Below are positions 40,666 to 48,342 of a DNA stretch of 64,000 bases, in pieces (the first letter of the stretch is position 1; every line of letters starts with the position of its first letter). This stretch comes from Myroides odoratus DSM 2801. Lineage in GTDB: Bacteria; Bacteroidota; Bacteroidia; Flavobacteriales; Flavobacteriaceae. The stretch lies in the NCBI RefSeq assembly GCF_000243275.1, contig NZ_CM001437.1, positions 3,678,707-3,742,706 on the forward strand, in the 5' to 3' direction. The translations under genes were made by a program, and so were the position numbers. The notes under the pieces were generated by a model. It had not been told where the DNA came from and did not search any database. It saw nothing but the letters and a program-made list of their open reading frames with translations.

Positions 40666-41220
40666 ATGAGAAATGTTATTTTATATATCGCGATGAGTTT
40701 GGATGGTTACATTGCCTCGCTTGATGGAAGTGTAGCTTTTTTAGATGATTTTCAGGATGAAGCAGTAGGGGATTACGGATACCAAGATTTTGTATCGACT
40801 ATTGATACCTGCATAATGGGGAGTGCTACTTATCGCGCAATCTTAGATTTTGGTTTTCCTTGGCCTTATATGGAACAAGAAACTTATGTGATTACGTCGA
40901 ATAAACAATTGACCATCGAAAGCCCGAAAACAAGCGTATTAGCTACGGATATCACAACGACGATTCAACAGTTAAAACAACAAGAGACAGGAAAGGATAT
41001 CTGGCTCGTTGGAGGAGGTCAAGTCGTTCAAATGGCATTAAATGCAGGAATTTTGGATCAAATGATTCTGTCAGTTACCCCAAAATTACTCGGAGCAGGT
41101 ATTCGTTTATTCCCTGAGGGGAGTTTGCCTTCTCATTGGGAACTTACGGATACCAAAACTTTTAAAACAGGGATGGTTGTCTTGACTTATACGAAAAGAA
41201 AAGAAGAGCAAACAAGGTAA
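40666..41220 (+). CDS. RibD C-terminal/dihydrofolate reductase family protein
   Basis: A 184-aa NADPH-dependent reductase-like protein of the RibD_C superfamily. It begins RNVILYIAMSLDGYIASLDGS and has the nucleotide-binding DIWLVGGGQVVQMAL. Stand-alone versions are common accessory genes in Bacteroidota, with unknown substrates; riboflavin synthesis itself usually uses a fused RibD. It is 31 bp after the deaminase, possibly cotranscribed. Confidence 0.88.
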   Translation: MRNVILYIAMSLDGYIASLDGSVAFLDDFQDEAVGDYGYQDFVSTIDTCIMGSATYRAILDFGFPWPYMEQETYVITSNKQLTIESPKTSVLATDITTTIQQLKQQETGKDIWLVGGGQVVQMALNAGILDQMILSVTPKLLGAGIRLFPEGSLPSHWELTDTKTFKTGMVVLTYTKRKEEQTR

Positions 41221-41273
41221 ATCAAAAAGAGAAGTCGTATCTTTATAAGATATCCACTTAAATACCTATTGTA

Positions 41274-42038
41274 ATGCAAATCCAAAAATCAAATACTACG
41301 CGATTTTCAGATCGCGTAGCCGATTATGTTCGCTATAGACCAACCTATCCCGTAGAGATGATTGACCGATTGGAAAAAGAGGTCGGATTAAATTCTCAAT
41401 TTGTTATTGCAGATATTGGTAGTGGAACAGGATTTTCATCTCAGCGTTTTATTGAGGCAGATGCCATTGTTTATGGTGTAGAGCCCAATAAAGAAATGAG
41501 ACAAGCCAGTGAGGTGTTCTTCCAAGGGGCTAAAAACTTTAAAGCCCTCGAGGGAACTGCTGAACAAACCAATTTGGCAACGCAATCCATCGATTTGATT
41601 TTTTGCGGACAAGCCTATCATTGGTTTGATTTTGAAAAAGCACAAGTAGAATTTAACCGAATCCTGAAACCTACAGGGGTGATTGTTCTCGCTTGGAATG
41701 AACGCAGTAGACTTGATCCACTGCAACAAGAATATGAACAGTTGATGCGTGATTTAATTCCAGAATATAGTCAAGTAACACACCGCAATATCGACCTAGA
41801 AGATATTCGCGCATTTTTAGCACCGCGCATCATGCAAACGGAAATGTTGTATAACCAACAAGTTTTCGATCTGGAAGAACTAAAAGGACGCTTGAAATCA
41901 TCCTCTTATGCTCCTAAAGAAGGAGATGCAAATTACGAACAAGTCATGGAAGCCATAGCAACTCTCTTTGCTAAATACCAAGAAGATGGTAAGGTCATAT
42001 TTCGATATGATACCTTGTTGTATATTGGGAAGGGATGA
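41274..42038 (+). CDS. Class I SAM-dependent methyltransferase
   Basis: A 254-aa methyltransferase; SAM motif I is IADIGSGTGFSS, motif III lies in SIDLIFCGQAYHWF, and LKPTGVIVLAWN is the adjacent strand. It resembles small-molecule (UbiE/Tam-like) methyltransferases. The stop codon TGA (42036-42038) shares its last A with the first unit of an octamer array, so the array has replaced everything directly downstream. Confidence 0.88.
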   Translation: MQIQKSNTTRFSDRVADYVRYRPTYPVEMIDRLEKEVGLNSQFVIADIGSGTGFSSQRFIEADAIVYGVEPNKEMRQASEVFFQGAKNFKALEGTAEQTNLATQSIDLIFCGQAYHWFDFEKAQVEFNRILKPTGVIVLAWNERSRLDPLQQEYEQLMRDLIPEYSQVTHRNIDLEDIRAFLAPRIMQTEMLYNQQVFDLEELKGRLKSSSYAPKEGDANYEQVMEAIATLFAKYQEDGKVIFRYDTLLYIGKG

Positions 42039-42101
42039 TGAGAAGATGAGGCGGTGAGAAGGTGAGAAGATGAGAGGGTGAGAAGATGAGAAGATGAGGC
42101 C
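42038..42101 (+). repeat. Octamer array starting at a stop codon (8 units)
   Basis: Eight in-register units (ATGAGAAG, ATGAGGCG, GTGAGAAG and so on) begin at the A of the methyltransferase TGA. A terminator follows at 42146-42184. Confidence 0.85.
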
Positions 42102-42145
42102 GATGGCTCTATCTCTTAAAGTGTGCAAATTCATAAAAATAAAAT

Positions 42146-42184
42146 TAGGGTTAGGTTTTAATTTAAAAAAAGCCTAACCCTTTC
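42146..42184. terminator. Terminator between the methyltransferase and IVP genes
   Basis: GGGTTAGG pairs with CCTAACCC around a 17-nt A/T-rich loop, flanked by A-rich and T-rich tracts. Confidence 0.65.
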
Positions 42185-42232
42185 TTGTTATAGTCTAGAA
42201 ATTTATAAGATAATGAGACCTAAAAAAACAAA

Positions 42233-42592
42233 CTACTCCTTCATACTTTTTTGTAAACTATGAATTTGATTTGTGATACATTCTAACTTTTCTCTTAGGT
42301 CAAGGTATTCTTCTTCTGTAATTAAATTTAAATCTAAGCATAGTATTAAAAAATTAATTACCTCGATGGCAGAGGAATATGAAATGTTTAACATCCGTTT
42401 TTTCTCTTTAGTAGATAATCTAGATATCCCTTCAGCAATATTTGCTGTAACACTCGCCATAGCTCGTCTTAATTGAGAAACTAAGCCAAATTTTTCTTCA
42501 GAAGGAAATCTTCTTGTAAGTAAATAGATATCTTTAGTTGCATTTCTAGCGTTTTGCCAAACGGTTAATTTTTCAAAGTAATATGTATACAT
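42233..42592 (-). CDS. Four-helix bundle protein (23S rRNA intervening-sequence type)
   Basis: A 119-aa protein begun at MYTYYFEKLTVWQNAR (42592). The motifs FEKLTVWQNARN, FGLVSQLRRAMASVTANIAEG and SYSSAIEVINFLILC are diagnostic of the family named after proteins encoded in 23S rRNA intervening sequences; in Bacteroidota most copies are chromosomal, often scattered near repeats. Role unknown. It sits between octamer-rich blocks here. Confidence 0.85.
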   Translation of the reverse strand: MYTYYFEKLTVWQNARNATKDIYLLTRRFPSEEKFGLVSQLRRAMASVTANIAEGISRLSTKEKKRMLNISYSSAIEVINFLILCLDLNLITEEEYLDLREKLECITNQIHSLQKSMKE

Positions 42593-42640
42593 GGAATATA
42601 TTGAGGTTAAAGTCTTTGACCAAATCAAATTATATACCAA

Positions 42641-42979
42641 GATTTTGGTATAGTGTCGTTTTATGAAATTTAATCATCTCACCGCCTCACCAATCTATCT
42701 CATGGGTTTATATTTGTTTTCGTATTCGATGAATCTACACTGCGTTTCGATTTCACCATCTCACCAATCTCACCAATCTATCTCATGGGTTTATATTTGT
42801 TTTCGTATTCGATGAATCTACACTGCGTTTCGATTTCACCATCTCACCATCTCACCAATCTCACCGCCTCACCAATCTATCTCATGGGTTTATATTTGTT
42901 TTCGTATTCGATGAATCTACACTGCGTTTCGATTTCACCATCTCACCAATCTCACCGCCTCACCATCTTCCCCCTTAAC
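42641..42979. repeat. Gene-free gap with three-fold ~75-bp repeat and octamers
   Basis: The core CTATCTCATGGGTTTATATT followed by TGTTTTCGTATTCGATGAAT and CTACACTGCGTTTCGATTTC occurs three times (near 42695, 42778 and 42877; spacing 83 and 99 bp). C-rich octamer-like pieces (CTCACCAT, CTCACCGC, CTCACCAA) fill the spaces. The block runs straight to the MFS stop codon. No gene. Confidence 0.85.
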
Positions 42980-44203
42980 CTATTCCCCCTCCAGCTGTCG
43001 AACTCGTTTAATACTTCCCACTAATACCGCACAGAAGCACAAGGCAATACCTCCAGCTACATATACATTTTGGACGCCGAATTGATCGGCTAATTCGGCG
43101 GTAAATAAGAGTCCTATGATTGCGGGTATTTGACAAATACTACCGATTAAACCAAAGATTCGACCTAAGTATTGGGATTCAAATTGCGTTTGAATCAAGG
43201 CTGTAATGGAACCTTCATAAAGCGGAACTGCAATCCCTTGAAAGACAGTCAGCACAGCATATACAATAAACAAATGCGGGGCGAGTGAACCACACACCAA
43301 AAGGGCAAGTCCGAGGATGATATACCCCACAATGGCTAGCGATATTTTTCTAAAGCGTTGATTGAGCACAGCCAATAAACCACCACCCAATAGCAACCCA
43401 ATACCAAAGAGAATCTCCACTAAACTCACTTGATAAGGGGTTCCCTTATAATAGTTTAGGGTAACCAAAGGTGTTACAGCTACAACAGGAAAGATGAAGA
43501 ATCGCGCGATAATTTCAGAAAATAACAACCAAGACATCGGTCTGTTTTTTAGAATCACGCGACCACCTTCGACCATATCCTTAAAAACAGATGCTGTAGT
43601 TTCCGTTACTTTTTTCACTTTAGGAAAAGAAACAAATAACAACATCACACACGCAATAAAAGCACCTACCACATCCAATAACATCACGATGGTCATATTG
43701 TACTGCAACAGTAAGAAGGCCCCCAATGCGGGACCACTAATGAATGAAATGGATTGTATGACTTCATTGACTCCTGCAACGCGGACCAATTGATCTTTTG
43801 GTGCGAGCATCGGTACCGTTGACTTCATCGCGGGAGAGTGAAAAGCACCCCCAATCGAACGAAGAGCCAAGAGTATATAGATGGACCAAAGTTCAAGGAG
43901 ATTCAAGTAAAAAAGCAAGGCAATTAAGGCAGAACAAATCGCCACAAAGCTATCCGAAGCAATCATGGTTATTTTTTTGTTCCAACGATCCACAAATACC
44001 CCTGCAAATGGGCCTAAAAGAATTTGAGGTAATAAACCTGCAATAGTGGCATAAGCCAATACTTTGGCGGATCCTGTTTCCATTCCAATCCAAAGAACAA
44101 GTGCAAATTGAGCAATTGAACTCGTCAAGATGGAAAAGGTTTGCCCCGTCCAAATTAAAATAAATTTCTGTTTCCAGTGCTGTACATCATAAACCTGCGT
44201 CAT
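42980..44203 (-). CDS. MFS transporter
   Basis: A 407-aa major facilitator with about 12 membrane segments, started at MTQVYDVQHWKQKFILIW (44203). Motif A-like PFAGVFVDRWNKKITMIASD lies after segment 2, and residues DLPR-type pairs are absent. It resembles the macrolide-type MefE/YfiS efflux family. It follows a Crp/Fnr gene by 68 bp and may be its target. Its 3' end abuts the repeat block at 42641-42979. Confidence 0.87.
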   Translation of the reverse strand: MTQVYDVQHWKQKFILIWTGQTFSILTSSIAQFALVLWIGMETGSAKVLAYATIAGLLPQILLGPFAGVFVDRWNKKITMIASDSFVAICSALIALLFYLNLLELWSIYILLALRSIGGAFHSPAMKSTVPMLAPKDQLVRVAGVNEVIQSISFISGPALGAFLLLQYNMTIVMLLDVVGAFIACVMLLFVSFPKVKKVTETTASVFKDMVEGGRVILKNRPMSWLLFSEIIARFFIFPVVAVTPLVTLNYYKGTPYQVSLVEILFGIGLLLGGGLLAVLNQRFRKISLAIVGYIILGLALLVCGSLAPHLFIVYAVLTVFQGIAVPLYEGSITALIQTQFESQYLGRIFGLIGSICQIPAIIGLLFTAELADQFGVQNVYVAGGIALCFCAVLVGSIKRVRQLEGE

Positions 44204-44271
44204 GGTAAAACTTTTTTTTTGCAAGAATAAAAGTTTATCCCTAGAGCGACGTTACCATTTGGTAACTTTGG

Positions 44272-44826
44272 TTATTTATCCAAAATTTTTCTGCGTAGTC
44301 GGCTTAAAGATTGGGGAGTAAGCCCCAAGAAAGAGGCGATGTATTTTTGGGGAACGAGTTGAAAAAGCTCGGGATCATTTTCTAACATCGAGAGATAGCG
44401 CTCTTTCGCCAATTGGTGGGACAAATCAACAGAAATACGCGTGACGTCAAAATAGAATTTTTCAATCAAGATGCGAATTAAGTTGGAGATGTCATGCGAA
44501 GCTAAACAAAGTTCGTCTAAGTCCTTTTTATCCATGCGATAAGCCTCACTTTCTCCCACAGATTCAAGCAGGTAATTTGGTGCAATCTCACTGTAAATAA
44601 CATCGCTATAACGTTCAAACCACAAGGTGTTTTCATCCCCATCTACTACTTTATAGGCCCTCCAAATGCCTTTAGAAAGAATGTAAAAGGTTGATTTTGT
44701 GTTGCTATTGTCTAAAATGGTTTGCTTGTTGTCAAACGTAATGTGCTCCATTTTAGAAAGCAATAGCGTTAAAGCAGTTGCATCAATGTTGTATTTTTCA
44801 GAAAGATGGGTTAGAAGTCTTTGCAT
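44272..44826 (-). CDS. Crp/Fnr family regulator upstream of the MFS gene
   Basis: A 184-aa protein with an N-terminal cyclic-nucleotide-type beta-roll (KQTILDNSNTKSTFYILSKGIWRAYK) and a C-terminal helix-turn-helix (YIASFLGLTPQSLSRLRRKIL). There is no N-terminal Cys cluster for an Fe-S sensor. Ligand unknown. Its leader contains a telomere-like heptamer array that begins 8 bp before the ATG. Confidence 0.87.
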   Translation of the reverse strand: MQRLLTHLSEKYNIDATALTLLLSKMEHITFDNKQTILDNSNTKSTFYILSKGIWRAYKVVDGDENTLWFERYSDVIYSEIAPNYLLESVGESEAYRMDKKDLDELCLASHDISNLIRILIEKFYFDVTRISVDLSHQLAKERYLSMLENDPELFQLVPQKYIASFLGLTPQSLSRLRRKILDK

Positions 44827-44834
44827 GGGGGAAT

Positions 44835-44952
44835 GGTTAAGGGTTAGGAGTTAAGGGTTAAGGGTTAAGGGTTAGGAGTTAAGGGTTAGGAGTTAGGAGT
44901 TAAGGGTTAGGAGTTAAGGGTTAAGGGTTAAGGGTTAAGGGTTAAGGGTTAA
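44835..44952 (-). repeat. Telomere-like heptamer array RGTTARG (about 17 units)
   Basis: In-register 7-bp units GGTTAAG, GGTTAGG, AGTTAAG and AGTTAGG fill the stretch directly upstream of the Crp/Fnr start codon at 44826. The array therefore occupies the leader or promoter. It matches the longer array at 57079-57322. Confidence 0.85.
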
Positions 44953-45112
44953 CAGTTAACCGTAAATGTACTGAATTTAGATAATTTATTTTCTGTGTTC
45001 TGTGAAATTTGATTTTGTTTATCAACTGAAATCCTTTGAAAAGTCCACTCCTTTCTAAGTTATATCCATTGCCTCTAGGTGTTTAAACCGCGTCCTTTGT
45101 TAAAAAAATATC

Positions 45113-45535
45113 ATGAGTACAATCAATGCAGTCGATTTTCCAATTGTACATGTATCTATCGCATCTACACAAAAGGAAAAGAACCAAAATCAATATTTTA
45201 TAGATTATGAGCATTTACTTCAACGAGGAGAAAAATTTGTCCTGATTAATGAAGTAAGTGCTCCCGATGTGGAGGAAACCAAGAGCGATAAAGCGCATAT
45301 GAAGAAGATGAACCTTTGGATGAAACAAAATAGAGTAGCGCTCTCAGAAAACGTTTTAGCGATGATTCAAGTGGAACCCGATGCAATCAAACGCCAAGCA
45401 GCGATTGATTTTCAGACTATTTTTCAAAAATATTGGGGACATAAGCTGATTGTAGTTGAAACATATGAAGAAGCGTTAGCTCTAGCCAAAGCAGAAGTAG
45501 AACAAGTAAATGAACAACAAAATAAAGGAGTCTAA
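45113..45535 (+). CDS. Conserved protein, possibly STAS/SpoIIAA-like
   Basis: A 140-aa soluble protein. The alternation of strand and helix (FPIVHVSIAST, GEKFVLINEVSAPD, LIVVETYEEALALAK) is like the SpoIIAA/STAS-type fold, but no family signature is certain. It has a clean terminator at 45577. The 5' neighbour is the divergent Crp/Fnr gene; no operon partner. Function unknown. Confidence 0.65.
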   Translation: MSTINAVDFPIVHVSIASTQKEKNQNQYFIDYEHLLQRGEKFVLINEVSAPDVEETKSDKAHMKKMNLWMKQNRVALSENVLAMIQVEPDAIKRQAAIDFQTIFQKYWGHKLIVVETYEEALALAKAEVEQVNEQQNKGV

Positions 45536-45576
45536 AACAAACAACTAGTTATTTTTATTTTTTATGTTATGAGTCG

Positions 45577-45616
45577 AACGTCCAGATAAGAGGAACTTGT
45601 CTGGACGTTTTTTTTA
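45577..45616. terminator. Bidirectional terminator
   Basis: AACGTCCAGA pairs exactly with TCTGGACGTT around a 13-nt loop, followed by T8. It separates two converging genes. Confidence 0.9.
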
Positions 45617-46162
45617 TAAGTATTCTGTATGTAGTAAAGCGAAAACAACGGAATCCTCATACATGTCATTTTTGAAATAATGATGTCTTAACTGTCCTTC
45701 ACGTGTAAAGTTGAATTTTTCCACCAGTTTAAGCGAGGGTTGATTATCCGGACTAATAAAGGCTTCTATGCGTTGGAGATTCAGTTCATTGAAACCATAA
45801 GCGATTACATGAGTCATTATTTCAGACATGACGCCTTTTCCTTTATAGGCATCACTGTATAAACCATAGCCAATTTCTGCGCGACCGTGCTCCAGATACC
45901 AGGTATGGAAACCACAGTATCCAATCGGTTGCGCTGTCTGAGGATCTACGATGACAAACACATGAAAAGACTTGTTGTGTGTTCTAAAACCAAATACGGC
46001 TTTGTTGCGTTCAGCCGCAACTTTCTCTTGAGGTAATCCCATTAAACTCATAATGGCTTCATCGCTCGCTGTTTTTAAAAACGCTTCGTACTTTTCAGCA
46101 GTGAGTAGAAGCAAAGTATAATGGGGCGTGTGACGTTGTTCAAAAGTAATAGAGGAATGCAT
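45614..46162 (-). CDS. GNAT family N-acetyltransferase (RimJ/RimL-like)
   Basis: A 182-aa acetyltransferase. The acetyl-CoA motif is near YGLYSDAYKGKGVMSEIM, followed by NLQRIEAFISPDNQPSLKLVEKFNF, typical of the RimJ/RimL branch that acetylates ribosomal proteins or small amines. Substrate unknown. Diverges from the AraC gene at 46286. Confidence 0.88.
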   Translation of the reverse strand: MHSSITFEQRHTPHYTLLLLTAEKYEAFLKTASDEAIMSLMGLPQEKVAAERNKAVFGFRTHNKSFHVFVIVDPQTAQPIGYCGFHTWYLEHGRAEIGYGLYSDAYKGKGVMSEIMTHVIAYGFNELNLQRIEAFISPDNQPSLKLVEKFNFTREGQLRHHYFKNDMYEDSVVFALLHTEYL

Positions 46163-46285
46163 ATAAATTATAGTTAAGTAAATACAAAGATAAAAGATAC
46201 AGCATAAACTATTCCTAGACTTTTTTGACTTTCGGAGACCAATTTCAATTAAAGTGTTTATTTTTGATGAGGTAAGAGGGAAACT

Positions 46286-47173
46286 ATGTTAGATGTAAAT
46301 CTTAGAGAATTAGGTGTTAGCGTTCTGCATGCGAATCAAAACAATACGCATGCCATTGACGATGTACTCAATTATCTCGATTCGCGTATTGATAGTTATT
46401 CCATTTGTATTTTACAAAAAGGAACCATCTCCATTGAATACGATCAAGAAACCCATAATTTCGAGGAGAACTCTGTATTCATTGTCAGTTCTTTTATTCC
46501 TTTCACAGCCTATCCGCAATACTCTGAACAATTCGAATTACTGATGCTTACTTTTGCATCCAATATGCCAATTCCCTTAGAGTTTAGCAATGAATTTACG
46601 CAATTGATTACCTATTATTTCGCGAGGAAGTTTTATCCCATCAAGAACTTACCAGCAGAAGAATTAGCGCGTATCAAAGAAGTGATTCAGATGATAGATA
46701 CGTACATTCAGCTTGATCCAAGTTATGCTTACCGCCTAGATAGCCTACAAGCGCTATTTAAAGTGTTTTTTTATGAGTTGGTTCGCATGGTTACCAAGTA
46801 TGCCCAATTGATTGATGAAAAGCCAACAGTAAAGAAAAAACTATTTATGGATTTCTTTTTATTGGTTAAAAAACACGTGAAGCAAAATAGAACCTTGTCT
46901 TTTTATAGCGATCAGCTATTCGTTACTCCCAAATACTTATCCGAAGTAGTTAAGGAATATTACGGTTCATCGGCTAAAAAGCTGATTGAAGATATTGTTA
47001 TTCACGAAGCGAAGTACTTATTAGCCGATCAGACGGTGCCCATCTATGAAATTGCTACTATGTTGAATTTCAATGACCAATCCATGTTTGGCAAGTATTT
47101 TAAAAATGCAGCGAATGTATCTCCTAAAGCATATCGCGAGGAACTCCAAAAAAGGTTAATTGAACCAATATAA
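46286..47173 (+). CDS. AraC family regulator upstream of the RND operon
   Basis: A 295-aa soluble regulator with an N-terminal cupin-like ligand-binding part (SICILQKGTISIEY) and a C-terminal AraC domain (about 190-290, with FYSDQLFVTPKYLSEVVKEYYG and PIYEIATMLNFNDQSMFGKYFKNAANVSPKAYR). Being 122 bp before the adaptor gene in the same direction, it most likely controls the RND operon. Confidence 0.9.
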   Translation: MLDVNLRELGVSVLHANQNNTHAIDDVLNYLDSRIDSYSICILQKGTISIEYDQETHNFEENSVFIVSSFIPFTAYPQYSEQFELLMLTFASNMPIPLEFSNEFTQLITYYFARKFYPIKNLPAEELARIKEVIQMIDTYIQLDPSYAYRLDSLQALFKVFFYELVRMVTKYAQLIDEKPTVKKKLFMDFFLLVKKHVKQNRTLSFYSDQLFVTPKYLSEVVKEYYGSSAKKLIEDIVIHEAKYLLADQTVPIYEIATMLNFNDQSMFGKYFKNAANVSPKAYREELQKRLIEPI

Positions 47174-47229
47174 AGTCCTTTATCTCTTGTGTTTTAATTA
47201 AAAAACAGAAATTTATACCAAATTAGAAG

Positions 47230-47252
47230 CAGTTTTCCCCTTCTGGGAACTG
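47230..47252. promoter_or_regulatory. Possible operator upstream of the RND operon
   Basis: An imperfect inverted repeat with left part CAGTTTTCCC and right part GGGAACTG, separated by CTTCT, about 45 bp before the adaptor ATG. Placement suits an AraC-type binding site, but no second copy was found. Confidence 0.35.
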
Positions 47253-47295
47253 TGACTTTACTTGACCTTTGCTAAAGAATAAATAATCAAGTACT

Positions 47296-48330
47296 ATGCA
47301 AAGGAATTTAGTAAGAGGCACTGTTTTTGCTGCCTTGCTGTTAACAACAATGAGTTGTGCAAAAAAAGAATCAAATCTTAGTGCACCTCCGACTGCTATA
47401 CAAGTAAAAAGTCAAGTAGTCAAAAAAGTCAAGATTGCCAATCCAAAATCGTATGCTGCTACCTTAGAACCCGACCAAATGGCAACGGTAGGATTTGCAG
47501 TTCCGGGTACAATAACAGGCGTTTATGTCAAAGAAGGACAAACTGTTACTGCCGGACAAGTATTGGCAAAATTGGATGATCAAGCGTATGCAAATACCTA
47601 TCAAATTGCAGCCGCGAGCTATGATCAAGTAATGGATTTATACCAGCGTTTACACAAGCTTTATGAGAAGGGAAGTTTGCCTGAACGCGATTACTTAGAC
47701 GTAAAGACCAAATTAGCTCAAGCCCAAGCAAATAAAAACATCAACGCCAAACAGCTGAAAGACGCCAACTTAACGGCATCATTTTCTGGTATCATTACGA
47801 TGAAAGCGGCAGAAAAGGGGATGGTAATTGCTCCAGGACAACCGCTATTTACCCTGTCTAATTTAGCTGTCGTTTTTGCCAAAATTAATGTTCCCGAAAG
47901 TGAAATTAACCAATTTAAAAAAGGACAGCTAGCGAGTTTGTACATCCCTTCTTTACAAAAGGAATATCAGGGCATTATTGATTTGGTCAACCCACAAGCT
48001 GATCCAGTAACGCGAACGTATCGTGTAAAGGTGCGTTTGGACAATCAAAACCGCGAAATACTCGGAGGAATGTTAGGAGATGTGTGGGTAGTAGATGAAC
48101 CACAAGAACAAATTATCATCCCAGCTAGTGCCGTTCAGATTGGAGAGAATGGGGTCACCCATGTATATGTATTGGATGGAAGTTCTACAGGGGTAGTACG
48201 AAAAAGAGTGAAAGTGGCACAAGTACGCGGATCAAGTGAATTAATCATTCAACAAGGCTTGGAAGCGGGAGAGCGCTTGGTGACAACGGCTAGCGCTAAG
48301 TTATATGAAGGCGCGGTAGTTGCGCAATAA
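47296..48330 (+). CDS. RND efflux membrane-fusion protein (lipoprotein)
   Basis: A 344-aa periplasmic adaptor with signal peptide and lipobox LTTMSC (Cys21). Halves of the biotinyl-lipoyl domain flank a coiled-coil hairpin (DQVMDLYQRLHKLYEKG to LAQAQANKNINAKQL); a beta-barrel segment and membrane-proximal domain follow. It bridges the inner-membrane pump to the outer-membrane channel. First gene of the adaptor-pump-TolC operon. Confidence 0.93.
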   Translation: MQRNLVRGTVFAALLLTTMSCAKKESNLSAPPTAIQVKSQVVKKVKIANPKSYAATLEPDQMATVGFAVPGTITGVYVKEGQTVTAGQVLAKLDDQAYANTYQIAAASYDQVMDLYQRLHKLYEKGSLPERDYLDVKTKLAQAQANKNINAKQLKDANLTASFSGIITMKAAEKGMVIAPGQPLFTLSNLAVVFAKINVPESEINQFKKGQLASLYIPSLQKEYQGIIDLVNPQADPVTRTYRVKVRLDNQNREILGGMLGDVWVVDEPQEQIIIPASAVQIGENGVTHVYVLDGSSTGVVRKRVKVAQVRGSSELIIQQGLEAGERLVTTASAKLYEGAVVAQ

Positions 48331-48342
48331 AAGAAAAGGATT

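Noticed and set aside
42692..42955. Three repeats at near-regular spacing as a short CRISPR
   Set aside because: The repeat core (~75 bp) is far longer than CRISPR repeats and the spacers are low-complexity and not unique.
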